From: Emticicia aquatica
GTDB lineage: Bacteria > Bacteroidota > Bacteroidia > Cytophagales > Spirosomataceae
Assembly (NCBI RefSeq): GCF_923079645.1
Contig: NZ_CAKLPY010000002.1
Location: 1,550,001 to 1,614,000, forward strand
Length of the DNA: 64,000 nucleotides
Direction of reading: 5' to 3'
The position numbers and the translations under genes are program-made. Under the pieces are notes generated by a model. It was not told the origin of the DNA and did not search any database. It worked only from the letters and a program-made list of their open reading frames with translations. Every line of letters starts with the position of its first letter. The first letter of the stretch is position 1. Of the stretch, positions 18,291 to 26,598 are shown in pieces.

Positions 18291-18800
18291 ATGAAAAAGG
18301 TTTCAGGATTTATTATTTTAGCTGCAATAGCCTCATTAGCAGGATGTTACAAAGAAACAACGTTTGATGTAAAACCCGCCATTGAGTTTAAAACATTACG
18401 CAAAGAAATCAGATTAGACCAATTTTCGGGTTCTAAAAAGGATTCTGTGATTTTAACAATAAAATTTCAAGATGGTGATGGAGATTTAGGTTTGAATGAA
18501 AAAGAAAAAGCTGCAGCCGAATTGAAGAGCGACTATAATTATATTATCAGACTTTTTCGTAAAAAGAAAGGTGTTTTTCAGGAATTCGTGCCAGATGTAC
18601 CTTATTCAGGATATTTTCCACGTTTAAAAAGTGATGGAAAAGTTGGCCCAATCGAAGGTTCGATTGATTATTCAGTTGATTTTCCGCACCCATTTACACC
18701 AGTAAAGGATTCTTTGAAATTTCAAATTACTATCAAAGACCGAGCAGGCAATGTGAGTAACACTGCCGAGTCGAGCTTAATCATATTGAATGAGTTTTGA
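18291..18800 (+). CDS. Small lipoprotein of unknown function
   Basis: The 169-residue protein has a lipoprotein signal with lipobox SLAGC (Cys about 19). The mature part is beta-rich: DSVILTIKFQDGDGDLGLNEKEKA, then FQITIKDRAGNVSNT at the end. The acidic DGDGDLG stretch could bind calcium. Similar lipoproteins are common in Cytophagales, without known function. It is followed by a terminator. Confidence 0.75.
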   Translation: MKKVSGFIILAAIASLAGCYKETTFDVKPAIEFKTLRKEIRLDQFSGSKKDSVILTIKFQDGDGDLGLNEKEKAAAELKSDYNYIIRLFRKKKGVFQEFVPDVPYSGYFPRLKSDGKVGPIEGSIDYSVDFPHPFTPVKDSLKFQITIKDRAGNVSNTAESSLIILNEF

Positions 18801-18806
18801 TAAGAT

Positions 18807-18848
18807 AATTGGCCATTTGTCTTCAAATTTGAAGGCTAATGGCCAATT
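18807..18848. terminator. Bidirectional terminator with nested palindrome
   Basis: AATTGGCCATT (18807-18817) pairs with AATGGCCAATT (18838-18848). The interior CTTCAAATTTGAAG (18821-18834) is itself a perfect palindrome. It lies between convergent genes. Confidence 0.8.
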
Positions 18849-18852
18849 GCTA

Positions 18853-19866
18853 TTATAAATTTAAGGTAGCTCCCGTACCGTTTCTTTTCGGGAAAATAGG
18901 CTTTCCTTTATCTAAATAGACACCTTCGGCAGGGTCATTTGAAATCAAAATTGAGCCGTCCATGTCAACATAATCGAGCAAAGGAGTAAGTTGCCCAATG
19001 GCGGAAATGCCAATGCTTGTTTCGGTCATGCAGCCACACATTACTTGTAATCCTAAACTTCGAGCCTCAGCAATCATGCGTAAGGCAGGTGTAATTCCAC
19101 CACATTTTGCCAATTTTACATTTACGCCATCAAACTTGCCGACACATTTTTTTACATCTTCTTCAACGATACAACTTTCATCAGCAATTAAAGGTAAAAC
19201 CGAACCTCTCATTACTTCAATCATTGGTTCATAATCGTCCTTTTTCATGGGTTGTTCAATAAATTCAACGCCCAATTCAGCGAATGCCTTTGAATTTTCA
19301 ATTGTTTCTTCCACGCCCCACGCACAGTTAGCATCGACCCTAAAAAGGGCATCGGTATGTTTGCGAAGTTCTCGCACAATTTCAACATCGTGGTCGGTGC
19401 CGAGTTTTATTTTATAAATCGGGAAATCAAATTCTTGCATTTTTTCAACCATTTTTTCGATGGTATCAATGCCAATGGTATAATTGGAATACGGAACTTT
19501 TGAGATGTCGAGTCCCCAAATTTCGTACAAAGGTTTTCCTTGTTTTTTGCCCCATAAATCCCAAACAGCCATATCTAAGGCACAATGAGCAAAAGAATCA
19601 TCTTTTAAAAATGGATACATTACTGCCCAAAATTCTTCGGGACTTTGTAGATCGTAGTTCTCTATAAACTCTTGATATTGAGCAAGTTTGTCTCTCATAC
19701 CTTCGGCCGTAACGCCATAGTACGGAATCGGTGTAGCTTCTCCGTAACCGCTGTGTTCGCCATCTTGTAGCTCCACAATGAATGCGTCAATGTCATCACG
19801 TGAACCATGAGCAATCGTAAATGTATGCCGCATTTGCAGCGTCAGGATATGGAATTTTAGTTTCAT
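18853..19866 (-). CDS. Dipeptide epimerase (L-Ala-D/L-Glu epimerase-like, enolase superfamily)
   Basis: The 337-residue protein has a capping domain and a modified TIM barrel. Catalytic and metal features are YKIKLG (KxK general base, about 153-158), FRVDANCAWG (Asp ligand), FIEQPMK (Glu ligand), LIADESC (Asp ligand) and VNVKLAKCGGITPA (second catalytic Lys). This pattern fits the muconate-lactonizing/dipeptide epimerase subgroup, whose members epimerise L-Ala-D-Glu from recycled peptidoglycan. MurQ, also in this window, would be a metabolic companion. Confidence 0.88.
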   Translation of the reverse strand: MKLKFHILTLQMRHTFTIAHGSRDDIDAFIVELQDGEHSGYGEATPIPYYGVTAEGMRDKLAQYQEFIENYDLQSPEEFWAVMYPFLKDDSFAHCALDMAVWDLWGKKQGKPLYEIWGLDISKVPYSNYTIGIDTIEKMVEKMQEFDFPIYKIKLGTDHDVEIVRELRKHTDALFRVDANCAWGVEETIENSKAFAELGVEFIEQPMKKDDYEPMIEVMRGSVLPLIADESCIVEEDVKKCVGKFDGVNVKLAKCGGITPALRMIAEARSLGLQVMCGCMTETSIGISAIGQLTPLLDYVDMDGSILISNDPAEGVYLDKGKPIFPKRNGTGATLNL

Positions 19867-19915
19867 TATTGATGAAGAAGGGTGATTATCTTTAAAATTA
19901 AGCGTTACAATGCGT

Positions 19916-20623
19916 TTACATATTCACTAACTCATTCCCACGCAGCACAGGAACCACATCATACAAATCTCGTTGTAAACAGTAACTGATGTCTTTATTG
20001 ATTCCTAATCGTTGTAAACGACGTATGTGCGAAGAGTTTGCTAAATAACCCAACATATCATCTTTGGCTTGTTGATACATTCGCATGGCTAAAATGGCAC
20101 TATCTTCGGCCACAAAATATTCATCTTGTACGGCATCAACAACAGCCCCTGCAAATAAAGTATCTTCCAAGTTTACTTTTCCTTTCCAACCCGCACAAAG
20201 CACAAGTACATCGTAAGGTTGGGTTTTTAAATATTCAACGATTGCATTAAGATTTAAGAAAGCTCCAACCAAAACTTTCACGGCCGAACTTTTCGCTTTT
20301 GTGATTGAGTAAGTGCCGTTTGTGGTTGTCATAGCAATTTTTTCACCTATGAGTTTTTCGTCCATGTAGCTAAAAGGTGAGTTGTCGAGGTCGAATCCTT
20401 CTACTTTTTGTGCATTACGCTCAGCGGCTGCGATATAGCCTTTTTCTTGTAATTGTTGACATTCTTCAACAGTTTCGACAGGAATGATGGCTTTCACACC
20501 ATAAGCAAAGCCTGTAACCATGCATGAAGTCGCTCTAAAAATATCAGTCACAATCACAATGGTGTTGTCAATGTTGTGGAGATGCAGTAAATCTGGAGTT
20601 AAACAAACGTCAATATTTTTCAT
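19916..20623 (-). CDS. 2-phosphosulfolactate phosphatase (ComB) family protein
   Basis: Starting at the ATG at 20623 (MKNIDVCLTPDLL) the protein is 235 residues, the usual ComB length; a longer frame adds 29 residues of no similarity. Motifs are IVIVTDIFRATSCMVTGFA, FDLDNSPFSY, AMTTTNGTYSI and VLCAGWKGKVNLEDTLFAGAVVD. ComB removes phosphate from 2-phosphosulfolactate in coenzyme M-type sulfolactate metabolism, but this family is widespread in Bacteroidota that lack that pathway, so its true substrate here is unclear. Confidence 0.82.
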   Translation of the reverse strand: MKNIDVCLTPDLLHLHNIDNTIVIVTDIFRATSCMVTGFAYGVKAIIPVETVEECQQLQEKGYIAAAERNAQKVEGFDLDNSPFSYMDEKLIGEKIAMTTTNGTYSITKAKSSAVKVLVGAFLNLNAIVEYLKTQPYDVLVLCAGWKGKVNLEDTLFAGAVVDAVQDEYFVAEDSAILAMRMYQQAKDDMLGYLANSSHIRRLQRLGINKDISYCLQRDLYDVVPVLRGNELVNM

Positions 20624-20813
20624 TTTAAAAAACAATAATTCTTGGTAAAAAACTGCTGCAAAGATGCCAAAAAATATGTTCAAATTTGACAACTTTCGTA
20701 AAGATGTCAAATTTTAGCAGTAAACTTTTGAAATTGATTTCGATTTTCTAAAAATAATCCTACCTTTTTAATCTTTTTTTAATGAAAATATGGGAATTGT
20801 GAAAATACTGTCG

Positions 20814-20821
20814 TAATTTTG
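20814..20821 (+). promoter_or_regulatory. Putative atpA promoter (-7 TAATTTTG)
   Basis: TAATTTTG matches TAnnTTTG and lies 69 bp upstream of the atpA ATG. A TTG at 20797-20799 is closer than the usual -33 spacing. Motif evidence only. Confidence 0.55.
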
Positions 20822-20890
20822 CACCCGAAAAAGTAAGGGTACAACACTATTTTTTTCAAATTTATATTCAAAACTCATCAAAAAAATTAT

Positions 20891-22468
20891 ATGGCATCAG
20901 TTAGACCAGATGAAGTTTCGGCAATCCTGCGTGAGCAATTGGCAGGTTCAAGAACCGAAGCTGAACTCGAAGAAGTTGGTACTGTGTTACAAGTCGGTGA
21001 CGGTGTAGCACGTATATACGGTTTATCAAAAGTTCAAGCCGGTGAATTGCTGGCATTTGAAAACGGCTTAAAAGCCCTTGCACTTAACCTCGAAGAAGAC
21101 AACGTCGGAGCGGTATTGTTGGGCGATTCGACAGGAATCAAAGAAGGAGCAACAGTAAAACGTACAGGTGAAATTGCCTCTGTAAAAGTAGGTGAAGGCA
21201 TTGTAGGTCGTGTTGTAAATACTTTGGCAGAACCTATCGATGGAAATGGCCCGATTCAAGGCGAAACTTTTGAGATGCCATTGGAGCGTAAAGCACCAGG
21301 TGTAATCTATCGTCAGCCTGTAACTGAGCCTCTACAAACAGGTATCAAATCAATTGACGCCATGATTCCAATCGGTCGTGGACAACGTGAGTTGGTTATC
21401 GGTGACCGTCAAACAGGAAAAACGGCGGTTTGTATTGATACAATCATTAACCAAAAAGAATTCTACGATAAAGGTGAGCCAGTATATTGTATTTATGTAG
21501 CTTGTGGTCAAAAAGCATCTACTGTAAAAGCAGTTGAGCAAACATTACGTAAATATGGTGCAATGGCCTATACAGTTATTGTAAATGCTGGTGCTGCTGA
21601 CCCATCTCCAATGCAGTTCTTTGCTCCATTTACTGGTGCAGCCATCGGCGAATATTTCCGTGATACTGGTCGTCCAGCATTGGTTGTTTATGACGATTTG
21701 TCGAAACAAGCAGTTGCGTATCGTGAAGTATCATTGTTGCTTCGTCGTCCGCCAGGCCGTGAGGCTTATCCTGGAGACGTTTTCTACTTACATAGCCGTT
21801 TGTTGGAGCGTGCTGCAAAAATCAGCTCCGATGATTCGATTGCAAGTAACATGAACGACTTACCACCTTCATTGAAAGGAAAGGTAAAAGGTGGTGGCTC
21901 ATTAACTGCCCTTCCAATTATCGAAACTCAAGCTGGTGACGTTTCTGCATATATCCCAACTAACGTAATCTCGATTACTGACGGTCAAATCTTCTTGGAA
22001 TCAAACTTGTTCAACGCAGGTATCCGTCCAGCGATTAACGTAGGTATCTCGGTATCACGTGTGGGTGGTAATGCTCAAATCAAGTCGATGAAGAAAGTAG
22101 CAGGTACATTGAAACTTGACCAAGCACAATTCCGTGAATTGGAAGCTTTTGCTAAGTTTGGTTCAGACCTTGATGCTTCTACAAAATTGACTATCGACCG
22201 TGGTCGTAAAAACCAAGAGATTTTGAAACAAGCTCAATTCTCACCAGTACCAGTTGGAGAGCAAGTGGCAATCATTTATGCTTCAATCAATGGTGTGATG
22301 GATAAAGTAGATGTAAGCAGAGTGAAAGAATTTGAAAATGAATTTGCTACATTGTTGAAAGCTCAATATCCTGAAGTTTTAACAAAACTTGCAGCAGGCA
22401 AATTAGATGATGATGTTACGGCTATCATCAAGAAAGTTGGTAAGGAATTAGCAGAGAAATACGCTTAA
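20891..22468 (+). CDS. atpA: ATP synthase F1 subunit alpha
   Basis: The 525-residue protein is full length. The Walker A region is GDRQTGKT (about 171-178); [46 protein letters not shown] spans Walker B and the DELSEED-side region (given by family; [16 protein letters not shown] is visible). It forms the alpha3beta3 head of F1. atpG follows after 108 bp. The other ATP synthase genes are not in the window: the upstream neighbour is the divergent comB-like gene, so the delta, b, c and a subunits are encoded elsewhere. Confidence 0.98.
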   Translation: MASVRPDEVSAILREQLAGSRTEAELEEVGTVLQVGDGVARIYGLSKVQAGELLAFENGLKALALNLEEDNVGAVLLGDSTGIKEGATVKRTGEIASVKVGEGIVGRVVNTLAEPIDGNGPIQGETFEMPLERKAPGVIYRQPVTEPLQTGIKSIDAMIPIGRGQRELVIGDRQTGKTAVCIDTIINQKEFYDKGEPVYCIYVACGQKASTVKAVEQTLRKYGAMAYTVIVNAGAADPSPMQFFAPFTGAAIGEYFRDTGRPALVVYDDLSKQAVAYREVSLLLRRPPGREAYPGDVFYLHSRLLERAAKISSDDSIASNMNDLPPSLKGKVKGGGSLTALPIIETQAGDVSAYIPTNVISITDGQIFLESNLFNAGIRPAINVGISVSRVGGNAQIKSMKKVAGTLKLDQAQFRELEAFAKFGSDLDASTKLTIDRGRKNQEILKQAQFSPVPVGEQVAIIYASINGVMDKVDVSRVKEFENEFATLLKAQYPEVLTKLAAGKLDDDVTAIIKKVGKELAEKYA

Positions 22469-22478
22469 TTTAATGCAG

Positions 22479-22534
22479 ATGTAAAATGTAGAATGAAAAT
22501 CACTTTTTGTGTGAAGTAATTCTACATCTTACAT
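22479..22534 (+). repeat. Imperfect inverted repeat in the atpA-atpG gap
   Basis: ATGTAAAATGTAGAAT (22479-22494) and ATTCTACATCTTACAT (22519-22534) pair at 15 of 16 positions around a 24-nt loop. No U-run follows, so it is more likely an mRNA processing or stability element, or a relic of an interspersed repeat, than a terminator. A small GC-rich hairpin (ACGGG...CCCGT) follows at about 22545-22558. Confidence 0.6.
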
Positions 22535-22576
22535 TCTCCATCGCACGGGCGACCCCGTCTTAATTTTTTAAGAATT

Positions 22577-23461
22577 ATGGCTTCATTAAAAGAAGTAAGA
22601 AATAGAATTGTTTCGGTAAATTCAACAACACAAATTACCAAAGCAATGAAAATGGTATCGGCAGCGAAACTTCGTCGTGCTCAAGATGCCATCATCCAAA
22701 TGCGTCCGTATGCAACTAAGTTGAATGAGTTGATTTCGACTGTTTCGGCTAATACGGAAGTGGGAGCAACAAGCCCTTACACAAAAGTACGTCCTGTTGA
22801 AAACGTATTAATCATTGTTGTAACCTCGGATAGAGGTCTTTGCGGTGCTTTCAACTCAAATGTTGTAAAAGCAGCAATGGCACTTATTCAAGAAAAATAC
22901 GCTCCACAAGCTGCAAAAGGTAAAGTAGAAATCATGCCTTTGGGTAAAAAAGGTGGTGAAACCCTACAAAAACGTGGCTTCAAGATAAATGCAGAATATA
23001 TGGATATTTTCCAACGCTTGAATTTTGCAACTGCTCGTCAGGCTGCCGAACAAGTGATGGATGCATTTACTGAGGCAAAATATGATGTAGTTGAGATTGT
23101 TTTCAATGAATTCAAAAATGCAGCAACACAAATTATTCGTGCTGAACAAATGTTGCCTTTGGTTGAAAAGAAAGACAATGCTTCAAAAACAGGCAAAGTT
23201 GATTATATTTTTGAGCCATCAGAAGAAGAAATTGTGTTGGAATTGATGCCAAAAGCTATCAAAATGCAAGTATTCAAGGCCGTTTTAGACTCAAATGCGT
23301 CGGAGCATGGAGCCAGAATGACTGCAATGGACAAAGCAACTGATAATGCTAACGAATTATTACGTACACTCAAAATTGAGTATAACCGTAGTCGTCAAGC
23401 AGCAATTACAAACGAAATTTTGGAAATTGTTGGTGGTGCAGAAGCTTTAAAAGCTCAATAA
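22577..23461 (+). CDS. atpG: ATP synthase F1 subunit gamma
   Basis: The 294-residue protein begins MASLKEVRNRIVSVNSTTQI with KAMKMVSAAKLRRAQ, and ends with MTAMDKATDNANELL and YNRSRQAAITNEILEIVGGAEAL. These are the paired N- and C-terminal coiled-coil helices of the gamma rotor shaft. It is downstream of atpA, same strand, and ends at a strong terminator. Confidence 0.97.
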   Translation: MASLKEVRNRIVSVNSTTQITKAMKMVSAAKLRRAQDAIIQMRPYATKLNELISTVSANTEVGATSPYTKVRPVENVLIIVVTSDRGLCGAFNSNVVKAAMALIQEKYAPQAAKGKVEIMPLGKKGGETLQKRGFKINAEYMDIFQRLNFATARQAAEQVMDAFTEAKYDVVEIVFNEFKNAATQIIRAEQMLPLVEKKDNASKTGKVDYIFEPSEEEIVLELMPKAIKMQVFKAVLDSNASEHGARMTAMDKATDNANELLRTLKIEYNRSRQAAITNEILEIVGGAEALKAQ

Positions 23462-23483
23462 AAAAGTAGTTCTTATATACAGA

Positions 23484-23519
23484 AATGGCGATGTATCGAA
23501 AGATATATCGCCATTTTTT
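23484..23519 (+). terminator. Rho-independent terminator of atpAG
   Basis: AATGGCGATGTATC (23484-23498 region) pairs with GATATATCGCCATT (23502-23515) around a GAAA-type tetraloop, followed by TTTTT. It is one of the clearest terminators in the window. Confidence 0.93.
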
Positions 23520-23542
23520 GTTGTAGAATTCTTAGAATTATA

Positions 23543-24325
23543 CTATAACTCTTGTACACTCATCACGCCTAAATTTTCAAATAATTTCGACCAATAAAGT
23601 GTAATTGTTGGATTATTTTCTTTGATTGAACTGGTTGGTTCAAATGGTAAAATCATTGAAATATCTGGGCTATTCAAGGCATAATCTTTATATTTTTCAG
23701 CATCAATTTTTGCCCAACTTTCAGCCTCAGAATCATCTTTTGGTGGTTTTATTTGAAAATCTCTGCCATTTTTTACACTTTCAACCATATCACTCAAATA
23801 ATAGACTTTTACAACTGCACCAGATTCGGATGCTTTTGCAATTACAGGGATGCTTGACAGAATATTTGTTTCAAGATTAGATGCATTATCATTTTGTGCA
23901 TTTAATCGAGCAAGTGCTTGTTTGGCTACAAAAGTACGCTCTTTTCTAATGGATAAGTCATAAGAAGTTTTGATAGCTTCTAAGTCAGTAGCATTTACAC
24001 CCTCGGTGTCTTCCATTTCTGTACGACACATCAATGACAAGCAGCGACCTTTTGATGTGTTTTCATGGATGTAATAAATTTCAAATTTATCACCCGATTT
24101 ACGTACATTTTCTTCAATAATTGTATTAAGTGCCTGTTGGTATTTCTGAGCAACAAAAGGCTTTGATACATCTACACTTGCAGTTTTATCAATGAAAATA
24201 AGCGTGTGAATAGCTGGACTATTTGCTTGATTTTCGGTGGTTTTGGTGTTCTTTTCACCGCAAGAAAAGAGACTGAAATACAAAAATAAAGAAAGAAGAA
24301 AGTAAGAGTAATTGGGCTTTTTCAT
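23543..24325 (-). CDS. Lipoprotein with VWA-like fold, unknown function
   Basis: The 260-residue protein starts at ATG 24325; an in-frame TTG lies one codon upstream. The lipobox is SLFSC. The mature part begins with IHTLIFIDKTASVD, where D-K-T-A-S resembles the MIDAS DxSxS/T motif of von Willebrand A domains; VVKVYYLSDMVES matches the later VWA strand with a conserved Asp. CRCL-type pairs (GRCLSLMCRTE) could form a disulfide. It is probably anchored in a membrane facing the periplasm. No partner is evident. Confidence 0.7.
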   Translation of the reverse strand: MKKPNYSYFLLSLFLYFSLFSCGEKNTKTTENQANSPAIHTLIFIDKTASVDVSKPFVAQKYQQALNTIIEENVRKSGDKFEIYYIHENTSKGRCLSLMCRTEMEDTEGVNATDLEAIKTSYDLSIRKERTFVAKQALARLNAQNDNASNLETNILSSIPVIAKASESGAVVKVYYLSDMVESVKNGRDFQIKPPKDDSEAESWAKIDAEKYKDYALNSPDISMILPFEPTSSIKENNPTITLYWSKLFENLGVMSVQEL

Positions 24326-24446
24326 CAAATTTAAACTTTTTTAGGTCTGTTTTACTTGTACGACCGCTAGGTTTCAAAACGAAAAATAATAAATAAAAGT
24401 ATGATTTCTAGTCAATACAGAGCTTTTCCAATACAAAATTATACTT

Positions 24447-25367
24447 TCAATATTTTAACTTTAATAGTTTTCTATAAACGGTATCAATTGGTGTGTTTTT
24501 CTTCCAATAAGGATTTTGAATGGTTGCTTTCAAAATACCACGAGAAGTAAGCACACTTTTCTTACTCAGGTAAGTTTCTTCCCAACCAACAATTTTATGT
24601 GGAAAATCGTTTTCAAAGATGATTCGTAAATCTCTTTGACTTTCAGGGAATTTGATTTTATAATCCATCAATTTTTCTCCCCTAAAAGTAGAATCTCCTT
24701 TGTAAGTATCTAAAGTTATTTTTACAAATTCGGCTTGTACTTTTTTATGACGTAAGCGTAATGATGTCATGCTCGGAATCATAGACAAATTTCCGATTGG
24801 TAGCTGCTCGGAGGGTAATAGTCGAATTTTTGACCATAATTCATCTTCTAATAGAGCATTGTCAATATGGGTTTCTTCGCTTACTTCATCTTCAAAGTAT
24901 GATTTTCCAAGTACTTGATAGCCATTTTGATGATAATTTAGCTGCAAAAAACTTTGACCACACCATTCTTGATTAGTATTTGTGACTTTCAGCGTAGTTG
25001 GGAACGTATTGGTCTGAACAGGCGTAAAAGTAGATGTGTACATGGAATAATCGTAAATGCCAGTAATGAATTTCTTGATAAAATTTAATTTCATAACTGT
25101 TATCACTTTTTGATTAGCATCGTTTGATTCGGGTTTTACTTGTTTATCTAAGCGAAAACCTTCGGTTACAAATACCATTACAGCTTCTCCTTTATTGAGT
25201 TTTCCATATTGGGCTTGTTGCAAATCGTAACTACTTATTTCGGCTTTATTTGTGTACCAATAATCTCTAAAATCTTGATTATCAGATAATTGTTTTTTAC
25301 TTAGATTTGAGTTATTGTTACAAGATGTCAAAAATAATAGGCAAATAACTATACTATAATATCTCAT
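24447..25367 (-). CDS. Lipoprotein of unknown function
   Basis: The 306-residue protein has a lipobox LLFLTSC (Cys about 16). The mature N-terminal region FRDYWYTNKAEISSYDLQQAQYGKLNKGEAVMVFVTEGF is a recognisable Bacteroidota-specific signature. Members are sometimes labelled septum formation inhibitor Maf in databases, but no Maf/HAM1 motif is present here, so that label is not supported. The C-terminal half is beta-rich. Function unknown. Confidence 0.72.
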   Translation of the reverse strand: MRYYSIVICLLFLTSCNNNSNLSKKQLSDNQDFRDYWYTNKAEISSYDLQQAQYGKLNKGEAVMVFVTEGFRLDKQVKPESNDANQKVITVMKLNFIKKFITGIYDYSMYTSTFTPVQTNTFPTTLKVTNTNQEWCGQSFLQLNYHQNGYQVLGKSYFEDEVSEETHIDNALLEDELWSKIRLLPSEQLPIGNLSMIPSMTSLRLRHKKVQAEFVKITLDTYKGDSTFRGEKLMDYKIKFPESQRDLRIIFENDFPHKIVGWEETYLSKKSVLTSRGILKATIQNPYWKKNTPIDTVYRKLLKLKY

Positions 25368-25497
25368 GCTTTGGTTTTGTTGTGAAAATATTCCTCAAAT
25401 TTAATCAAATAGTTTCAGAACTAAGTTGCTTATAGTAATAATAGGTGTGATATAATAACTTGCCATTAGCATATATATGTGAATAGTAACAGAGAGC

Positions 25498-26403
25498 TTA
25501 TTTTTTACCTTTCCAACTGATTAAGAACACACCAATAAGCACAAAAAAAGTTCCGATTATTTGTTCGGCCCAAATTTTTTCTCCCAAAAAAGTTGTAGCC
25601 AAAATGATGGTAAAAATGGGGCCAATACTCGCAATAATTGAGGCATTTCCTGAGCCAACATGCTTGATTCCTTCTGAAAGCATAAATGTTGGCAAAACAG
25701 TAGAAAAAATAGCCATTGATATTGAAAGAACAAACACTTCGACAGGGAAATGAAAAATATTTAACCCATTTGTGTAATAACAATGAATGATTGTCGGAAG
25801 AAAAGCTGAAATAATTACCCAAGATGTAAATCGAGTTGTACCGATTTTAGCGATGAGTTTATCACTACCGACCAAATAAAAAGCATAAGTAAATCCACTT
25901 AAAATGACCCAAAAAGCACCTAAAACAATGTTTTTCTGTTGATGTGCATCAAAGTGCTTGAGAAACGCTAATAGAATACCCAAATATGTGATGGCTAGAG
26001 CTAGCCATTGTAGTCGAGTTATTTTTTTTCTTAAAGCAATGGCACTAATAAGCAATACAAAAGTTGGATAAACAAAAAGGAGGATCCGTTCTAAACTTGC
26101 GGTAATGTAATTGAGTCCTAAAAGATTAAAATAGGCAGAAATATAATAGCCAAGAATACCAATCAGGAAAACTCGTAGCCAAGTTATTTTGGGTATGACA
26201 GGATGAGAATCTTCTTTAAATCGTCTTCTTAAAATGATAAAAATGTAGAAAGGTGCTGAGAATAAAAACCGTAATGTAAGAAGTGAAATCGTATCAATTC
26301 CGTACTGATAAGCTGATTTTATAAAGATTCCTTTTAAAGCAAAACCAAACGCTGCCCCAAAAACTAATCCTGCTCCTAACCAATACTTTGAGCGTTTGGG
26401 CAT
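25498..26403 (-). CDS. EamA/DMT-family transporter
   Basis: The 301-residue protein has ten predicted hydrophobic helices arranged as two EamA repeats. Repeat 1 contains FALKGIFIKSAYQYGIDTISLLTLRF; repeat 2 contains FYLVGSDKLIAKIGTTRFTSW and ends VGSGNASIIASIGPIFTIILA with GTFFVLIGVFL. It exports or exchanges small metabolites across the inner membrane; substrate unknown. It is divergent from the glycogen synthase gene. Confidence 0.88.
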   Translation of the reverse strand: MPKRSKYWLGAGLVFGAAFGFALKGIFIKSAYQYGIDTISLLTLRFLFSAPFYIFIILRRRFKEDSHPVIPKITWLRVFLIGILGYYISAYFNLLGLNYITASLERILLFVYPTFVLLISAIALRKKITRLQWLALAITYLGILLAFLKHFDAHQQKNIVLGAFWVILSGFTYAFYLVGSDKLIAKIGTTRFTSWVIISAFLPTIIHCYYTNGLNIFHFPVEVFVLSISMAIFSTVLPTFMLSEGIKHVGSGNASIIASIGPIFTIILATTFLGEKIWAEQIIGTFFVLIGVFLISWKGKK

Positions 26404-26598
26404 AAAAAAAAATAGAATAATTACTGAACGAATGAATGAATGTGATAGATTTGCTACAAGAAAATTAATAAAAAAATGGCTGTATTTATAAAAAATGGTA
26501 TTTCAATCTTAAATTGTTTGAAAAGTTAAATTTTTTATTGCTATTATTAAATTTTTTGCCCTAATTCAACCTTAGTTTTCATTAATATTTTAACCAGC

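Noticed and set aside
20624..20710. Longer N-terminus for the ComB-like protein
   Set aside because: The added 29 residues show no family similarity, while MKNIDVCLTPDLL is the usual start.
24447..25367. Septum formation inhibitor Maf
   Set aside because: Database labels of this kind exist for such lipoproteins, but no Maf-family nucleotide-pyrophosphatase motif is present.
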